Source: Croceimicrobium sp965656185 (GTDB lineage: Bacteria > Bacteroidota > Bacteroidia > Flavobacteriales > Schleiferiaceae). Taken from it: DNA of 64,000 nt. The DNA is taken from assembly GCA_965656185.1 (NCBI GenBank), contig CBFHJH010000012.1, positions 9,971 to 73,970 on the forward strand, in the 5' to 3' direction. Position 1 is the first letter of the stretch, and each line of letters begins with the position of its first letter. A program made the position numbers and the translations under genes. Below the pieces are notes generated by a model that was given only the letters and a program-made list of their open reading frames with translations, made no database searches and was not told the origin of the DNA. This document shows, piece after piece, positions 1 to 8,972 of the stretch.

Positions 1-1074
1 CATCATCCAATTGTAGAGGGCCCGAGAAATACTGAACTTATCTAAATTAGGTGCAACCCAACCAAAGAAAGCGTCTTCACCACCCTCTGGAATTACCGTC
101 ACTTGGGTATCGTAGTACGAAAGATAACCTTCCGAAGTGATCTGGGTACCAGTAAGCACATTACCACTAATGTAGCGGTTGCCACCAGCCTTTAAATTTC
201 CTTCGAAAAGTGACTTTAGGTTAGCCCCTAAAATGGTCTTATAATATCTTGGCTTGTCCACCTGGGCTCCGGTAAGAGCAATGCTGCGTTGCGCATCGAA
301 CTTCCCTTCTTTGAAAAGTCTACCTAGAATGATCACATCCTGGTAATTCACGGTCCAAATGGTTTCGCCTTTATTAATGGGCTGTACGTGATGAATTTGC
401 ACGCCAACGTTTCCGGCCGGGTGTGGTCCTTTGAAACGATTAATGCTTACCCCTTCTACTTTAAAAGCAGCACTCGGATTGGTACTTCCATCTAAACCTA
501 GGTGCACTTTACCGTCGGTAAGCTTTTGCAGGGCCCGGATTCCCAATTTGAATTCCTCTTCCTGACCGTGCACCACAAAATCAGCGTCGGGCGCTAGTGG
601 AGCCGAATCGAAACAAGAAACAAAGATGTCGCGGGGCACGCGATCGGGATTGGCTACGATATTATACGGACGTTGACGCACCAAAGGCCAAGCTCCTGCT
701 TCCAAGATCTTAGCTTTCACCTCCTCACGTGAGAGTTGGCTAGGATCACCCGAACCGAAGTCCTTGTAGCGGATTTCGCTATCGGCCAAAATGCGCACTT
801 CAAGAATGCGACGCTTTTCACCGCGTAACACTTCCACTACTTCGCCGCTAACCGGAGAAGCAAAATGGATGTCACTGCGATCCTTGTCAAACATTACCGT
901 ATCACCGGCTTGTACTTCATCCCCCTCCTTAACTTTTAGTTTGAGGCGGAGACCCGGAAAATCATCGGGTTTCAAGGCGTAGGTCTTAGGCGCTTCGGCA
1001 GTAGCAAAGATCTTCTCTGCTTCTCCTTGGAGCTTAATGTCTACCCCCTTTTTAATTTTGATTACTTCAGACAT
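1..1074 (-). CDS. nqrA: Na+-translocating NADH:quinone reductase subunit A (partial, C-terminus beyond window)
   Basis: The minus strand reads from an ATG at 1074 for 358 codons without a stop to the window edge, so the last part of the protein (family length about 450 residues) is missing. The N-terminus MSEVIKIKKGVDIKLQG and the later stretch around HPAGNVGVQIHHVQPINKG are typical of NqrA. NqrA is the quinone-side subunit of the six-subunit Na+-NQR, which oxidises NADH and pumps sodium across the inner membrane. The other nqr genes would be expected to follow just beyond coordinate 1. Na+-NQR fits a marine bacterium. A TAATTTTG promoter-like box lies 38 bases upstream. The identification comes from recognising the sequence. 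Confidence 0.93.
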   Translation of the reverse strand, partial: MSEVIKIKKGVDIKLQGEAEKIFATAEAPKTYALKPDDFPGLRLKLKVKEGDEVQAGDTVMFDKDRSDIHFASPVSGEVVEVLRGEKRRILEVRILADSEIRYKDFGSGDPSQLSREEVKAKILEAGAWPLVRQRPYNIVANPDRVPRDIFVSCFDSAPLAPDADFVVHGQEEEFKLGIRALQKLTDGKVHLGLDGSTNPSAAFKVEGVSINRFKGPHPAGNVGVQIHHVQPINKGETIWTVNYQDVIILGRLFKEGKFDAQRSIALTGAQVDKPRYYKTILGANLKSLFEGNLKAGGNRYISGNVLTGTQITSEGYLSYYDTQVTVIPEGGEDAFFGWVAPNLDKFSISRALYNWMM

Positions 1075-1111
1075 CGAATGGAATCAAAAAATTGTCATTA
1101 TTATTGGTCTG

Positions 1112-1119
1112 CAAAATTA
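1112..1119 (-). promoter_or_regulatory. Bacteroidota -7 box for nqrA
   Basis: On the minus strand the sequence is TAATTTTG, a full match to the Bacteroidota -7 consensus TAnnTTTG, 37 bases before the nqrA ATG. I see no clear TTG -33 box at the expected spacing. The 155-base region between nqrA and the plug gene holds nothing else I can support. Confidence 0.4.
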
Positions 1120-1229
1120 AGACGAAGCATGAGCCCGCCTAAAAAGCAAGTAATTTAGAACATATCTAAATTGGCTGCAAATTTACGGCTTCTTTACAAT
1201 AAAATACCGCCATTCTCATTTTTTCAAGC

Positions 1230-2537
1230 ATGAATAAACTTGCTGTAAAGCCTATAACTATCCTCGTACTTTTAATGTTCGGTCTCGGCAGCTTAAAGAG
1301 CTTAGCGCAGAATTACTATAACGGCGGTCCACTGGTATACGACGATCATATCTATCAAGCTGGGATACGCTCGGTGCGATTGGTGCCGCAAGGCAATGAT
1401 CTGGCTATGCCGGTAATTGCCCTCAACTCGGGCGAGCAATTGATCTTAAGTTTCGATGACCTCTACGAGGAGTTTACCAATATGTCCTATTCGATCATCC
1501 ATTGTAATGCCGACTGGACCCCTTCCGACCTATTGCGCAACGATTACCTCACCAACTTCGGCAACGACTACATTCAAAACTTCGAGTACTCGATCAATGC
1601 CTTCATTCCTTACACCCATTACAACCTCGCTATTCCCAATAAAGAAGTGAACATCACCAAATCGGGTAATTATGTCCTTTTGGTCTACCGCGGTAATGAT
1701 AAAGAGGACCTGATCTTAAGTAGACGTTTTATGGTCTACGAAGAGATCGTGCAGATCGGTGGTCGCGTAAAACGGCCTACTCGAGTAGAAAAGATGAACA
1801 GTCATCAAGAGCTGGATTTTACCATTAGCCATGGTTCTTACCCCATTCCCAATCCTTTTACCGACCTCAAGGTGGTCATGATGCAAAATCAGCGTTGGGA
1901 CTTGGCCATCAAAGACCTTAAGCCTCAGTTCTTGCAAAACGGACAACTCATTTACCAATACGACGATGAGAACACCTTCGAGGGGATTAGCGAGTGGCGT
2001 TTTTTCGACATCAAGAATCTCCTTGCCCTCAGTCTCAATGTGCGGAGTATTAAGCAAGACACCTTTTTTAAAGTCTTCCTGCGCGAAGATCGTTCGCGAG
2101 CGGTAGAGCGTTATTCGGTCTTGTTCGATATCAACGGGCAAAACCGCGTTCGCCGTTTAGATGTAGCCAACTCCGATTCGGAAGCAGATTATGCCGTGGT
2201 AGACTTTTACCTAGATTACCCCAATGAGATCGATAGTGATGTATACCTCTTTGGTGAGTTTAGTGACTGGAAACTTTTGGACGAATACCGTATGAACTAC
2301 GACCATAAGCGGCAGGCCTACCGTGGTAAGGCCCTCTTAAAACAAGGTTATTATAATTACGCTTACGCGATCGACTCTCCTGCTAAAGGCTATGCCGACC
2401 TCAGTTTCTTTGAAGGCACCCATTGGCAAACCGAGAACGATTATCAAATATTGGTTTACCACCGTGAGATCGGGAGCCGCTACGATCGCTTGGTCGGTTT
2501 TGCTACCTTTAACTCCGACGATCTATTCAACGAATAA
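1230..2537 (+). CDS. Type IX secretion system plug protein (DUF5103 family)
   Basis: A 435-residue protein with a signal peptide over residues 1-26, so it is probably exported to the periplasm. The motifs SIIHCNADWTPSDL and FPSNRGNDKEDL-like stretches (here VYRGNDKEDLILSRRFMVYEE) are characteristic of DUF5103. In Flavobacterium this family was shown to plug the periplasmic side of the SprA translocon of the type IX secretion system. The C-terminal half (residues about 310-430) resembles a carbohydrate-binding-like beta domain, with GEFSDWKLLDEYRMNYD. Together with gldI later in the window it indicates a T9SS-bearing, possibly gliding organism. The DUF3667 gene follows after only 3 bases. Confidence 0.85.
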   Translation: MNKLAVKPITILVLLMFGLGSLKSLAQNYYNGGPLVYDDHIYQAGIRSVRLVPQGNDLAMPVIALNSGEQLILSFDDLYEEFTNMSYSIIHCNADWTPSDLLRNDYLTNFGNDYIQNFEYSINAFIPYTHYNLAIPNKEVNITKSGNYVLLVYRGNDKEDLILSRRFMVYEEIVQIGGRVKRPTRVEKMNSHQELDFTISHGSYPIPNPFTDLKVVMMQNQRWDLAIKDLKPQFLQNGQLIYQYDDENTFEGISEWRFFDIKNLLALSLNVRSIKQDTFFKVFLREDRSRAVERYSVLFDINGQNRVRRLDVANSDSEADYAVVDFYLDYPNEIDSDVYLFGEFSDWKLLDEYRMNYDHKRQAYRGKALLKQGYYNYAYAIDSPAKGYADLSFFEGTHWQTENDYQILVYHREIGSRYDRLVGFATFNSDDLFNE

Positions 2538-2540
2538 GAA

Positions 2541-3524
2541 ATGCGGAAAGCAGTTAAAGGAGAGCATTGTTTAAACTGCGGTCATCCTACCGGTGAGGCG
2601 GTCTACTGTGCCCAATGCGGGCAATTAAATGATACTCGTCGCCTCAGTTTTTGGGAATTGGTAAGCGAATCACTCTCCAATTTCTTGGCGCTCGACGGCA
2701 AGGTTTTCAAGACCCTTTGGCTATTGCTGAGCAAACCGGGCCAGGTTGCCGCCGATTTCAAGGCGGGCAAAAGGGTGCGCTACATGAACCCCATTCGCTT
2801 TTACTTCTTGAGCTCGCTCTTACTCATTTCCAGCATTCAACTCAACCGTAACGAAGCAGAGATCATTCGCTTTTCTGGCAGCGACGCGGCAGATCTACCG
2901 ATCAAGAAAAAAGAAAGCAATAGCATTGAGCGCAGTCTCGAGTTGGCAAGGCTTAAGGAAGCCTACCAAGCCGAAAGTAATAAAGGGCCATTTAATCGAC
3001 TGGATTACCTCACCGACTATCTGGAAGAATCGCCCCAAAGCAGCAAAGCCGAAGTGTTTGGCGCTTTTGGTATGGAAGCCAATTTCTGGAACGACTTCCT
3101 CTTCGACCAAGCCGTTAAGGTAGAGGAAAGCCGTGCGGCGGGAAATTTCAACCGCTTCAACCGGGCCTTCCTTTCCAAACTCTTTTGGATCCTCTTTCTC
3201 TTTATCCCCTTCTTTGGTCTCCTATTACAAGTGATCTATTGGCGCCGCGATTATTATTATCCCGAGCATCTTTTCTTTACCCTATACCAACAATCGATCT
3301 TCTTTATCCTGGCCGGCCTCTACAATTTCCTGGTCGAAAACCAGACCGTGTTTATTGTGATGATGATGCTCTTTGCCAGCCATTTATTGTTGGCTATGAA
3401 ACGTTTTTATCGTCAAAGTTGGCGCAAGACCTTGCTTAAATTCACCTTGATCAACTTTATGGGAATCTTTGCCTTTGCCGTCTTTTTTGTACTAGCGGCC
3501 TTAGTGGTTTTCATTTTGCTCTAA
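2541..3524 (+). CDS. DUF3667 membrane protein with N-terminal zinc ribbon
   Basis: A 327-residue protein. It opens with a four-cysteine zinc ribbon (C10-x2-C13 and C23-x2-C26), followed by a cytoplasmic-looking helix and a membrane segment near residues 78-96. A charged central region comes next, then three hydrophobic segments in the last 120 residues (about 213-235, 247-270 and 300-327). This layout matches the DUF3667 family, which is common in Bacteroidota and has no established function. It follows the plug gene by 3 bases and is probably co-transcribed. Its stop codon TAA forms the first three bases of a TAACTTTG promoter-like box for the next gene. Confidence 0.8.
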   Translation: MRKAVKGEHCLNCGHPTGEAVYCAQCGQLNDTRRLSFWELVSESLSNFLALDGKVFKTLWLLLSKPGQVAADFKAGKRVRYMNPIRFYFLSSLLLISSIQLNRNEAEIIRFSGSDAADLPIKKKESNSIERSLELARLKEAYQAESNKGPFNRLDYLTDYLEESPQSSKAEVFGAFGMEANFWNDFLFDQAVKVEESRAAGNFNRFNRAFLSKLFWILFLFIPFFGLLLQVIYWRRDYYYPEHLFFTLYQQSIFFILAGLYNFLVENQTVFIVMMMLFASHLLLAMKRFYRQSWRKTLLKFTLINFMGIFAFAVFFVLAALVVFILL

Positions 3525-3529
3525 CTTTG
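3522..3529 (+). promoter_or_regulatory. -7 box placing the Sua5 transcript start at or next to its ATG
   Basis: TAACTTTG matches TAnnTTTG exactly and is followed by only four bases (CCGT) before the ATG at 3534. A TTA at 3501-3503, 18 bases upstream, could be a weak -33 box (consensus TTG). If used, the mRNA would start at or within a few bases of the start codon, giving a leaderless message. The box overlaps the stop codon of the upstream gene. Confidence 0.45.
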
Positions 3530-3533
3530 CCGT

Positions 3534-4493
3534 ATGGCCCAAGTCTCTCAGGATACCACGCGCGCAGCCGAGCTCCTCAAGGCAGGAGAATTAGTGGCAA
3601 TTCCCACCGAAACGGTCTACGGCTTGGCGGCCAATGCCCTGGATGAGATAGCGGTAGCCAAGATCTTCGAAGCCAAGAACCGACCGGCCTTCGATCCGCT
3701 AATCGTGCATGCTTTAGATCGTGAACAAGCCCAGCCTTTGGTGCAAAGTTTTGGTCCCTACTTCGATAAATTATATGCTCGCTTTGCACCCGGACCGATC
3801 AGCTTTGTTCTACCTAAGACCGATTTGGTACCCGATCTGGTAACGGCCGGCCATAAAACTGTAGCCCTGCGTTTTCCGGCTCATCCTTTAAGTCGCACCT
3901 TATTGCAAGAAATCGATTTCCCACTTGCCGCTCCATCCGCAAATTTATTTGGAAAGGTAAGTCCGGTGGAAGCCGCTCACGTGGAAGAACAATTGGGCGA
4001 TCGCCTGGAACTGATCCTCGATGGTGGCCCCGCTTCGGTTGGTTTAGAATCGACCATCATCGATCTTAGTCAGGAGCGTCCCATTGTATTGCGCTTAGGC
4101 GGACTAAGCCTGGAAGAGATCAACCATTGTTTAGGGGAGCAAGTGGCTTACACTAAAAGCTCGTCGAGCAACCCCAAAGCCCCTGGCATGCTAAGTGCTC
4201 ACTATTCGCCGGGCATCCCGGTCCTCTTCGGTGCTTTGGCCAAAAATCTAAAAAAGGTAGATCGCAGCCGTAGCGGCAGCATTAGTTTCTGTAAGCCCAT
4301 TGCCGGAATTCCGGCCGAACAACAAAGGGTTTTATCACCGTGCTGCGACCTCAAAGAAGCTGCCAGTAAACTCTTTCAAGCCTTACGCAGCTTTAAGGGC
4401 ATGGATGTAGACGTAATAATCTGCGAAGAATTTCCGGCCGAGGGCTTGGGCCGAGCGATCAATGATCGACTGAAACGGGCCTCGGTAGCTTAG
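3534..4493 (+). CDS. L-threonylcarbamoyladenylate synthase (Sua5/YwlC type)
   Basis: A 319-residue protein with an N-terminal YrdC domain (about residues 10-195; IPTETVYGLAANA, PSANLFGKVSP and ESTIIDLS). A linker and a C-terminal Sua5 domain (about 215-319; APGMLSAHYSPG) follow. The enzyme makes threonylcarbamoyl-AMP from threonine, bicarbonate and ATP, the first step of the universal t6A37 tRNA modification. The length is that of the two-domain Sua5 form rather than the short TsaC form. Its 3' end overlaps the convergent lptB by four bases, which contain both stop codons. Confidence 0.92.
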   Translation: MAQVSQDTTRAAELLKAGELVAIPTETVYGLAANALDEIAVAKIFEAKNRPAFDPLIVHALDREQAQPLVQSFGPYFDKLYARFAPGPISFVLPKTDLVPDLVTAGHKTVALRFPAHPLSRTLLQEIDFPLAAPSANLFGKVSPVEAAHVEEQLGDRLELILDGGPASVGLESTIIDLSQERPIVLRLGGLSLEEINHCLGEQVAYTKSSSSNPKAPGMLSAHYSPGIPVLFGALAKNLKKVDRSRSGSISFCKPIAGIPAEQQRVLSPCCDLKEAASKLFQALRSFKGMDVDVIICEEFPAEGLGRAINDRLKRASVA

Positions 4494-5236
4494 CGCTGAA
4501 GAGCCGCCCTCTTTTTCCGCAATTCGAAGTTTTGCCCCAGATAAACTCGACGCACTTGTTCATCAGAAGCTAGTTCCTCGGCACTGCCTGACTTCAAGAT
4601 CGAACCTTCGAACATCAAATAGGTGCGGTCGGTAATAGCCAAGGTTTCCTGTACGTTGTGGTCGGTGATCAAGATGCCAATATTCTTCTTTTTAAGCGAG
4701 GCCACGATGGTTTGAATATCCTCTACGGCGATGGGGTCTACCCCCGCGAAGGGTTCGTCCAATAAGATGAAGTTAGGGTCTACCGCCAAGGCGCGCGCGA
4801 TCTCCGTCCTCCGGCGTTCACCACCGGATAATAGGTCCCCGCGATTTTTCCGAATATGGCCAAGACTGAACTCCTCCAATAAAGATTCGAGCTTGAGCCC
4901 CTGTTCCTTCTTGCTCAGTTTGGTCATCTGCAAAACACCCATAATATTCTCCTCCACCGAAAGCTTGCGGAATACCGAAGCTTCTTGAGCCAGATAACCA
5001 ATACCCTTTTGCGCTCGCTTGTACATTGGGTCGCTGGTAATGTCTTGCTGGTCGATAAACACCTTTCCCTCATTGGGTTTGATCAATCCTACCACCATGT
5101 AAAAACTAGTGGTCTTTCCGGCCCCATTAGGCCCTAACAAACCAACGATCTCTCCTCTACGCACCTCAAAGCTTACGCCTTTCACAACGGTGCGACTGCG
5201 GTATTTCTTTACTATCGATTCGGCTCTTAGGATCAT
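4490..5236 (-). CDS. lptB: LPS export ABC transporter ATP-binding protein
   Basis: A 248-residue ABC ATPase with Walker A GPNGAGKT (residues 35-42), the signature LLSGGERRRTEIARAL, Walker B FILLDEPFAGVDP and the switch histidine in LITDHNV. The ERRRTEIARAL and EEASVFRKLSVEENI-like stretches separate LptB from general ABC ATPases. LptB powers LptFG to pull lipopolysaccharide from the inner membrane into the Lpt bridge. It sits one base downstream of tatC on the same strand and is likely co-transcribed with it. The lptFG genes are not in the window. Confidence 0.92.
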   Translation of the reverse strand: MILRAESIVKKYRSRTVVKGVSFEVRRGEIVGLLGPNGAGKTTSFYMVVGLIKPNEGKVFIDQQDITSDPMYKRAQKGIGYLAQEASVFRKLSVEENIMGVLQMTKLSKKEQGLKLESLLEEFSLGHIRKNRGDLLSGGERRRTEIARALAVDPNFILLDEPFAGVDPIAVEDIQTIVASLKKKNIGILITDHNVQETLAITDRTYLMFEGSILKSGSAEELASDEQVRRVYLGQNFELRKKRAALQR

Positions 5237-5237
5237 A

Positions 5238-6071
5238 TCAAGACTTCTTACTTAAGGCATTGCTATTGGCTTCCATTTTGCGGATCACCCGGCTGGCAAT
5301 GCGAATACTTACTTCGTATAAAAATACGATCGGTAAAGATACCAAGATCTGACTCGCAATGTCGGGCGGGGTGATCACCGCCGAAAGCACTAAGATCAAA
5401 ACGATCGCATGGCGACGATATTGCCGCATGAACTCTGGTGTAACCAGTCCGCTGCGCGCCAAGAAATAAACGATCACCGGTAATTCGAAGATCAATCCGG
5501 TGGCCAAGGTTACCGTACTTACGGTAGAAATATAACTCATCAGGTCGATCAGGTTGTTCACCTCAGCACTGATGGTATAAGTTCCTAGGAACTGTAAGGA
5601 TAAAGGAACGATGAGATAATAGCCAAAAGAGACCCCCGCCGCAAAGAGGATCGCCCCAAAGAACAAGATCCAGCGCGAGTAATTACGCTCGGTTTTTTTC
5701 AGCCCTGGAGCAATGAAACGCCAAGCTTCCCAAAGGATGTAAGGAAAAGCCAAAATGAAACCCGCGATCAGGGAAACCCAGAGGTGGGTAGAGAACTGAC
5801 CGGCCATTTTGGTGTTTAGGATTTTAAAAGGCATTTCGGTGAGGCAGAACAATTCGGTATCACTAATTTCGCGCGAAACAGAGCAAAAAAGCTCATAGGT
5901 GAAGAAATCGGGCTGTTTGGGACCGAAGATGATCACGTCGAAAAGGATCCCCTTGGCCATAAAAGCCAACAGCGCCATACTCACCATTGCAAAAGCAGAA
6001 CGAATGAGGTGCCAGCGCAGCACTTCGAGGTGTTCTAAAAAAGACATATTATCACTGTCGTTCTTTGCCAT
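5238..6071 (-). CDS. tatC: Sec-independent protein translocase TatC
   Basis: A polytopic protein of 277 residues from the ATG at 6071. A TTG seven codons upstream could extend it, but MAKNDSDNMSFLEHLEVLRWHLIRS looks like a natural TatC start. Six membrane segments are visible, along with the conserved SFLEHLEVLR start, the glutamate-bearing ILWEAWRFIAPGL loop and TPPDIASQI near the end. The first periplasmic loop carries the longer cysteine-containing insert usual in Bacteroidota (FCSVSREISDTELFCLTE). TatC recognises twin-arginine signal peptides and exports folded proteins. It is followed by lptB. Confidence 0.92.
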   Translation of the reverse strand: MAKNDSDNMSFLEHLEVLRWHLIRSAFAMVSMALLAFMAKGILFDVIIFGPKQPDFFTYELFCSVSREISDTELFCLTEMPFKILNTKMAGQFSTHLWVSLIAGFILAFPYILWEAWRFIAPGLKKTERNYSRWILFFGAILFAAGVSFGYYLIVPLSLQFLGTYTISAEVNNLIDLMSYISTVSTVTLATGLIFELPVIVYFLARSGLVTPEFMRQYRRHAIVLILVLSAVITPPDIASQILVSLPIVFLYEVSIRIASRVIRKMEANSNALSKKS

Positions 6072-6198
6072 CGCTTTGAAAATTGCATGCAAAGGTGCTA
6101 AATTTTAGCGGTGCAAAGGGCGGAAATCGGGAAGGAAAAAGATTTCGAAAGGCAGAGATATTTAGTATATTTAGAGAATTAAACATTATTTCACGGCA

Positions 6199-8397
6199 TT
6201 GGAATCACAAACTTCTAAGGCTCAGGAAACATTAAAGAAATTTTTTGGCTTCAATGGTTTTAAGGGAAACCAAGCAGGAGTCATCGAGAATTTACTCCAG
6301 GGTCGAGATACATTCGTAATCATGCCTACCGGTGGCGGTAAGTCCATGTGCTATCAGCTGCCTGCTATTATGCAGGAAGGAACCGCGATAGTGGTTTCTC
6401 CGCTCATCGCCCTGATGAAAAATCAGGTAGATAGCTTACGGGGCTTTGCCGATGAAACCGGGATCGCTCATGTATTGAATTCCTCTCTCAGTAAAAAAGA
6501 TATTGAAAGGGTTAAAGAAGAAGTACTTAGTGGTGTCACTAAGTTGCTCTACGTAGCTCCCGAATCACTTACCAAAGAGGATAACATCGAGTTTTTGCGC
6601 AAGGCAAGGATTTCCTTCTACGCGATCGATGAAGCACATTGTATCTCAGAGTGGGGTCATGATTTCCGGCCAGAATACCGCAATCTCAAGCACATAATTC
6701 AAAAGATCGGTCGTAAGCCTATTATCGGCCTTACCGCTACTGCTACTCCAAAAGTGCAGAGCGATATTCAGAAAAATTTGGGCATGGAGGATGCTACCGT
6801 CTTTAAGGCTTCCTTTAATCGTCCCAACCTTTTTTACGAGGTACGTCCCAAGACCGAACACGTCGATCGCGATATCATTCGCTTTATAAAGAAAAAGGAA
6901 GGTCAGAGCGGCATTATTTATTGCCTCAGTCGCAAGAAAGTGGAAGAACTTGCCCAAACCCTGCAGGTCAATGGGATCAAGACCCTTCCCTACCACGCCG
7001 GCCTCGATGCTTCAACGCGTTCTAAGCATCAAGACGCCTTCTTAATGGAAGAAGTGGACGTGATCGTAGCCACCATTGCTTTTGGCATGGGGATCGATAA
7101 ACCGGATGTGCGTTTTGTGATCCATTACGACATGCCGAAGAGCTTAGAAAGCTATTACCAGGAAACCGGACGTGCTGGCCGAGACGGTGGTGAAGGGCAT
7201 TGCCTGGCCTTTTACGCTTACAAGGACGTGGAGAAACTGGAAAAGTTCCTCAATGGCAAACCAGTATCGGAACAAGAAATTGGCATGCAACTGCTACAAG
7301 AAGTGGTCGCCTACGCCGAAACGGCCATGAATCGCCGTAAATTCTTACTGCATTATTTCGGTGAGCAATTTGATGAGGATACGGGGCCCGGAGCGAAAAA
7401 CGACGATAATAGTCAAAATCCGCGCAAGCAATTCGACGCTCAGGGCGACTTAAAACTGGTGCTCGAAACCATTCTCGCCACCAACCAGCGCTTTAAGGCC
7501 AAATCGGTGGTAGATACCCTCATCGGCAAGTTGGGCAGTATCCTTAAGCAATACAAAGTACAGGATCTCGACGTCTTTAATCAAGGGGCCGATAAGTCGG
7601 ATAAACATTGGATGGGCGTAATTCGCCAGGCCATTGTGCAAGGTTACCTACGAAAAGACATCGAAAAGTATGGCGTCCTTTTCTTAAGTGATAAGGGACA
7701 ACAATTCTTGATCGACCCCCATCCCTTTATGATCGCTGAAGATCACGATTATGAGGAGGAAGCTGGTCAAGAAGAAATCATAAAAGAACAAAAAGCGGGC
7801 GCTTCATTCGATCCAGCCCTTTTCGATATGCTGAAGCAGCTTACCCGCAAAGTGGCCAAGCAGAAAGGTTTACCGCCTTTTACCGTTTTCCAAGAGCCTT
7901 CGCTCAACGAAATGGCTCTGCACTACCCTACTAGTTTAGATGAGCTGATACAGATCTCTGGGGTAGGTGAAGGCAAAGCCCGTAAATTCGGTAAGCCCTT
8001 TTTGGAGTTGATCCAAAAATATGTCGACGAGAATAATATCGAAAAAGACGATGGCCTCTTGGTGAAGTCGGTGGTCAATAAATCGGGCTTAAAGGTTTAC
8101 ATCATCCAGAGTACCGATCGCAAATTACCCTTAGAGGATATTGCAGCGGCCAAAGGTTTAGAGATGGAAGCGCTGATTACCGAAATCGAGCACATCGTGC
8201 ACTCTGGCACGAAGATCAACCTCAATTATGTGATCGAAGATATGCTCGACGAGGACCAGGTGGAAGAAATTCATGATTATTTCATGGAAGCCGAATCAGA
8301 CGACTTAGCTTTGGCCTACGATGAGTTTGATGGCGATTACAGCGAAGAAGAACTGCGCTACATGCGGATTAAATTCATGAGTGAAGTAGCAAATTAA
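6199..8397 (+). CDS. recQ: ATP-dependent DNA helicase RecQ (zinc cluster missing)
   Basis: A 732-residue superfamily 2 helicase with Walker A MPTGGGKS (residues 43-50), DEAH box at 144-147 and motif VI QETGRAGRDG. A RecQ-Ct region follows, then an HRDC domain (about 540-615) and an acidic tail. RecQ unwinds forks and recombination intermediates in the 3'-5' direction. The start is the TTG at 6199, because an in-frame TAG lies at 6172 with no ATG between. In the RecQ-Ct region the usual zinc-binding cysteines are absent: the first is Asn378 in NRRKFLLHYFGE, and the later CxxCDNC region reads TGPGAKNDD. The catalytic core looks intact. Confidence 0.93.
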   Translation: MESQTSKAQETLKKFFGFNGFKGNQAGVIENLLQGRDTFVIMPTGGGKSMCYQLPAIMQEGTAIVVSPLIALMKNQVDSLRGFADETGIAHVLNSSLSKKDIERVKEEVLSGVTKLLYVAPESLTKEDNIEFLRKARISFYAIDEAHCISEWGHDFRPEYRNLKHIIQKIGRKPIIGLTATATPKVQSDIQKNLGMEDATVFKASFNRPNLFYEVRPKTEHVDRDIIRFIKKKEGQSGIIYCLSRKKVEELAQTLQVNGIKTLPYHAGLDASTRSKHQDAFLMEEVDVIVATIAFGMGIDKPDVRFVIHYDMPKSLESYYQETGRAGRDGGEGHCLAFYAYKDVEKLEKFLNGKPVSEQEIGMQLLQEVVAYAETAMNRRKFLLHYFGEQFDEDTGPGAKNDDNSQNPRKQFDAQGDLKLVLETILATNQRFKAKSVVDTLIGKLGSILKQYKVQDLDVFNQGADKSDKHWMGVIRQAIVQGYLRKDIEKYGVLFLSDKGQQFLIDPHPFMIAEDHDYEEEAGQEEIIKEQKAGASFDPALFDMLKQLTRKVAKQKGLPPFTVFQEPSLNEMALHYPTSLDELIQISGVGEGKARKFGKPFLELIQKYVDENNIEKDDGLLVKSVVNKSGLKVYIIQSTDRKLPLEDIAAAKGLEMEALITEIEHIVHSGTKINLNYVIEDMLDEDQVEEIHDYFMEAESDDLALAYDEFDGDYSEEELRYMRIKFMSEVAN

Positions 8398-8420
8398 CTT
8401 ACCCTTTTCAGGCATTATCA

Positions 8421-8972
8421 ATGCAAATTATCGAAACCCAGATCCCGGGCCTTTTGGAAATCATTCCGCAAGTATTTGGCGACCACCGGGGCTATTTTTA
8501 CGAATCCTACAATAAGGAAGTTTTCCAAAACTTTGGCGTGCACCACGAATTCGTGCAAGACAATCAATCCATGAGTAATAAAGGTGTTTTGCGCGGCCTG
8601 CACTTTCAAAACCCACCCTACGCCCAGGGAAAGCTAGTGCGGGTTATTCAAGGAGCCGTGCTCGATGTGGTGGTCGATATCCGAAAAGGATCGCCTACTT
8701 ATGGCAAGCACCATAAAGTGCACCTTAGCGGAGAAAATAAACTCATGTTTTGGGTGCCACCGGGCTTTGCTCACGGCTTCGTCACCTTAGAAGATGAAAC
8801 TATTTTCAGCTATAAGTGTACTAATGTATACAATAAAGAAAGCGAAGGCTCCGTATTATGGAATGACCCGTCCTTGGGAATCGATTGGGGTATCGAAGAT
8901 CCTCAACTTTCCGAAAAAGACTTGATCGCCCAGCCCCTCGCCGACTTAGAAACTCAATTTATCTATTCATGA
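8421..8972 (+). CDS. rfbC: dTDP-4-dehydrorhamnose 3,5-epimerase
   Basis: A 183-residue cupin-fold enzyme with GVLRGLHFQNPPYAQGKLVR (catalytic-histidine region), VVVDIRKGSPTYGK and VPPGFAHGFVTLED. It converts dTDP-4-dehydro-6-deoxyglucose to dTDP-4-dehydro-L-rhamnose on the way to dTDP-rhamnose for cell-surface polysaccharide. The rfbA, rfbB and rfbD partners are not adjacent, so it stands alone here. Its stop TGA overlaps the ATG of the next gene (ATGA), suggesting translational coupling. Confidence 0.93.
   Translation: MQIIETQIPGLLEIIPQVFGDHRGYFYESYNKEVFQNFGVHHEFVQDNQSMSNKGVLRGLHFQNPPYAQGKLVRVIQGAVLDVVVDIRKGSPTYGKHHKVHLSGENKLMFWVPPGFAHGFVTLEDETIFSYKCTNVYNKESEGSVLWNDPSLGIDWGIEDPQLSEKDLIAQPLADLETQFIYS

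Noticed and set aside
1716..2141. A 141-codon open frame antisense to the T9SS plug gene
   Set aside because: Contained in a confident gene, and its translation resembles no protein family.
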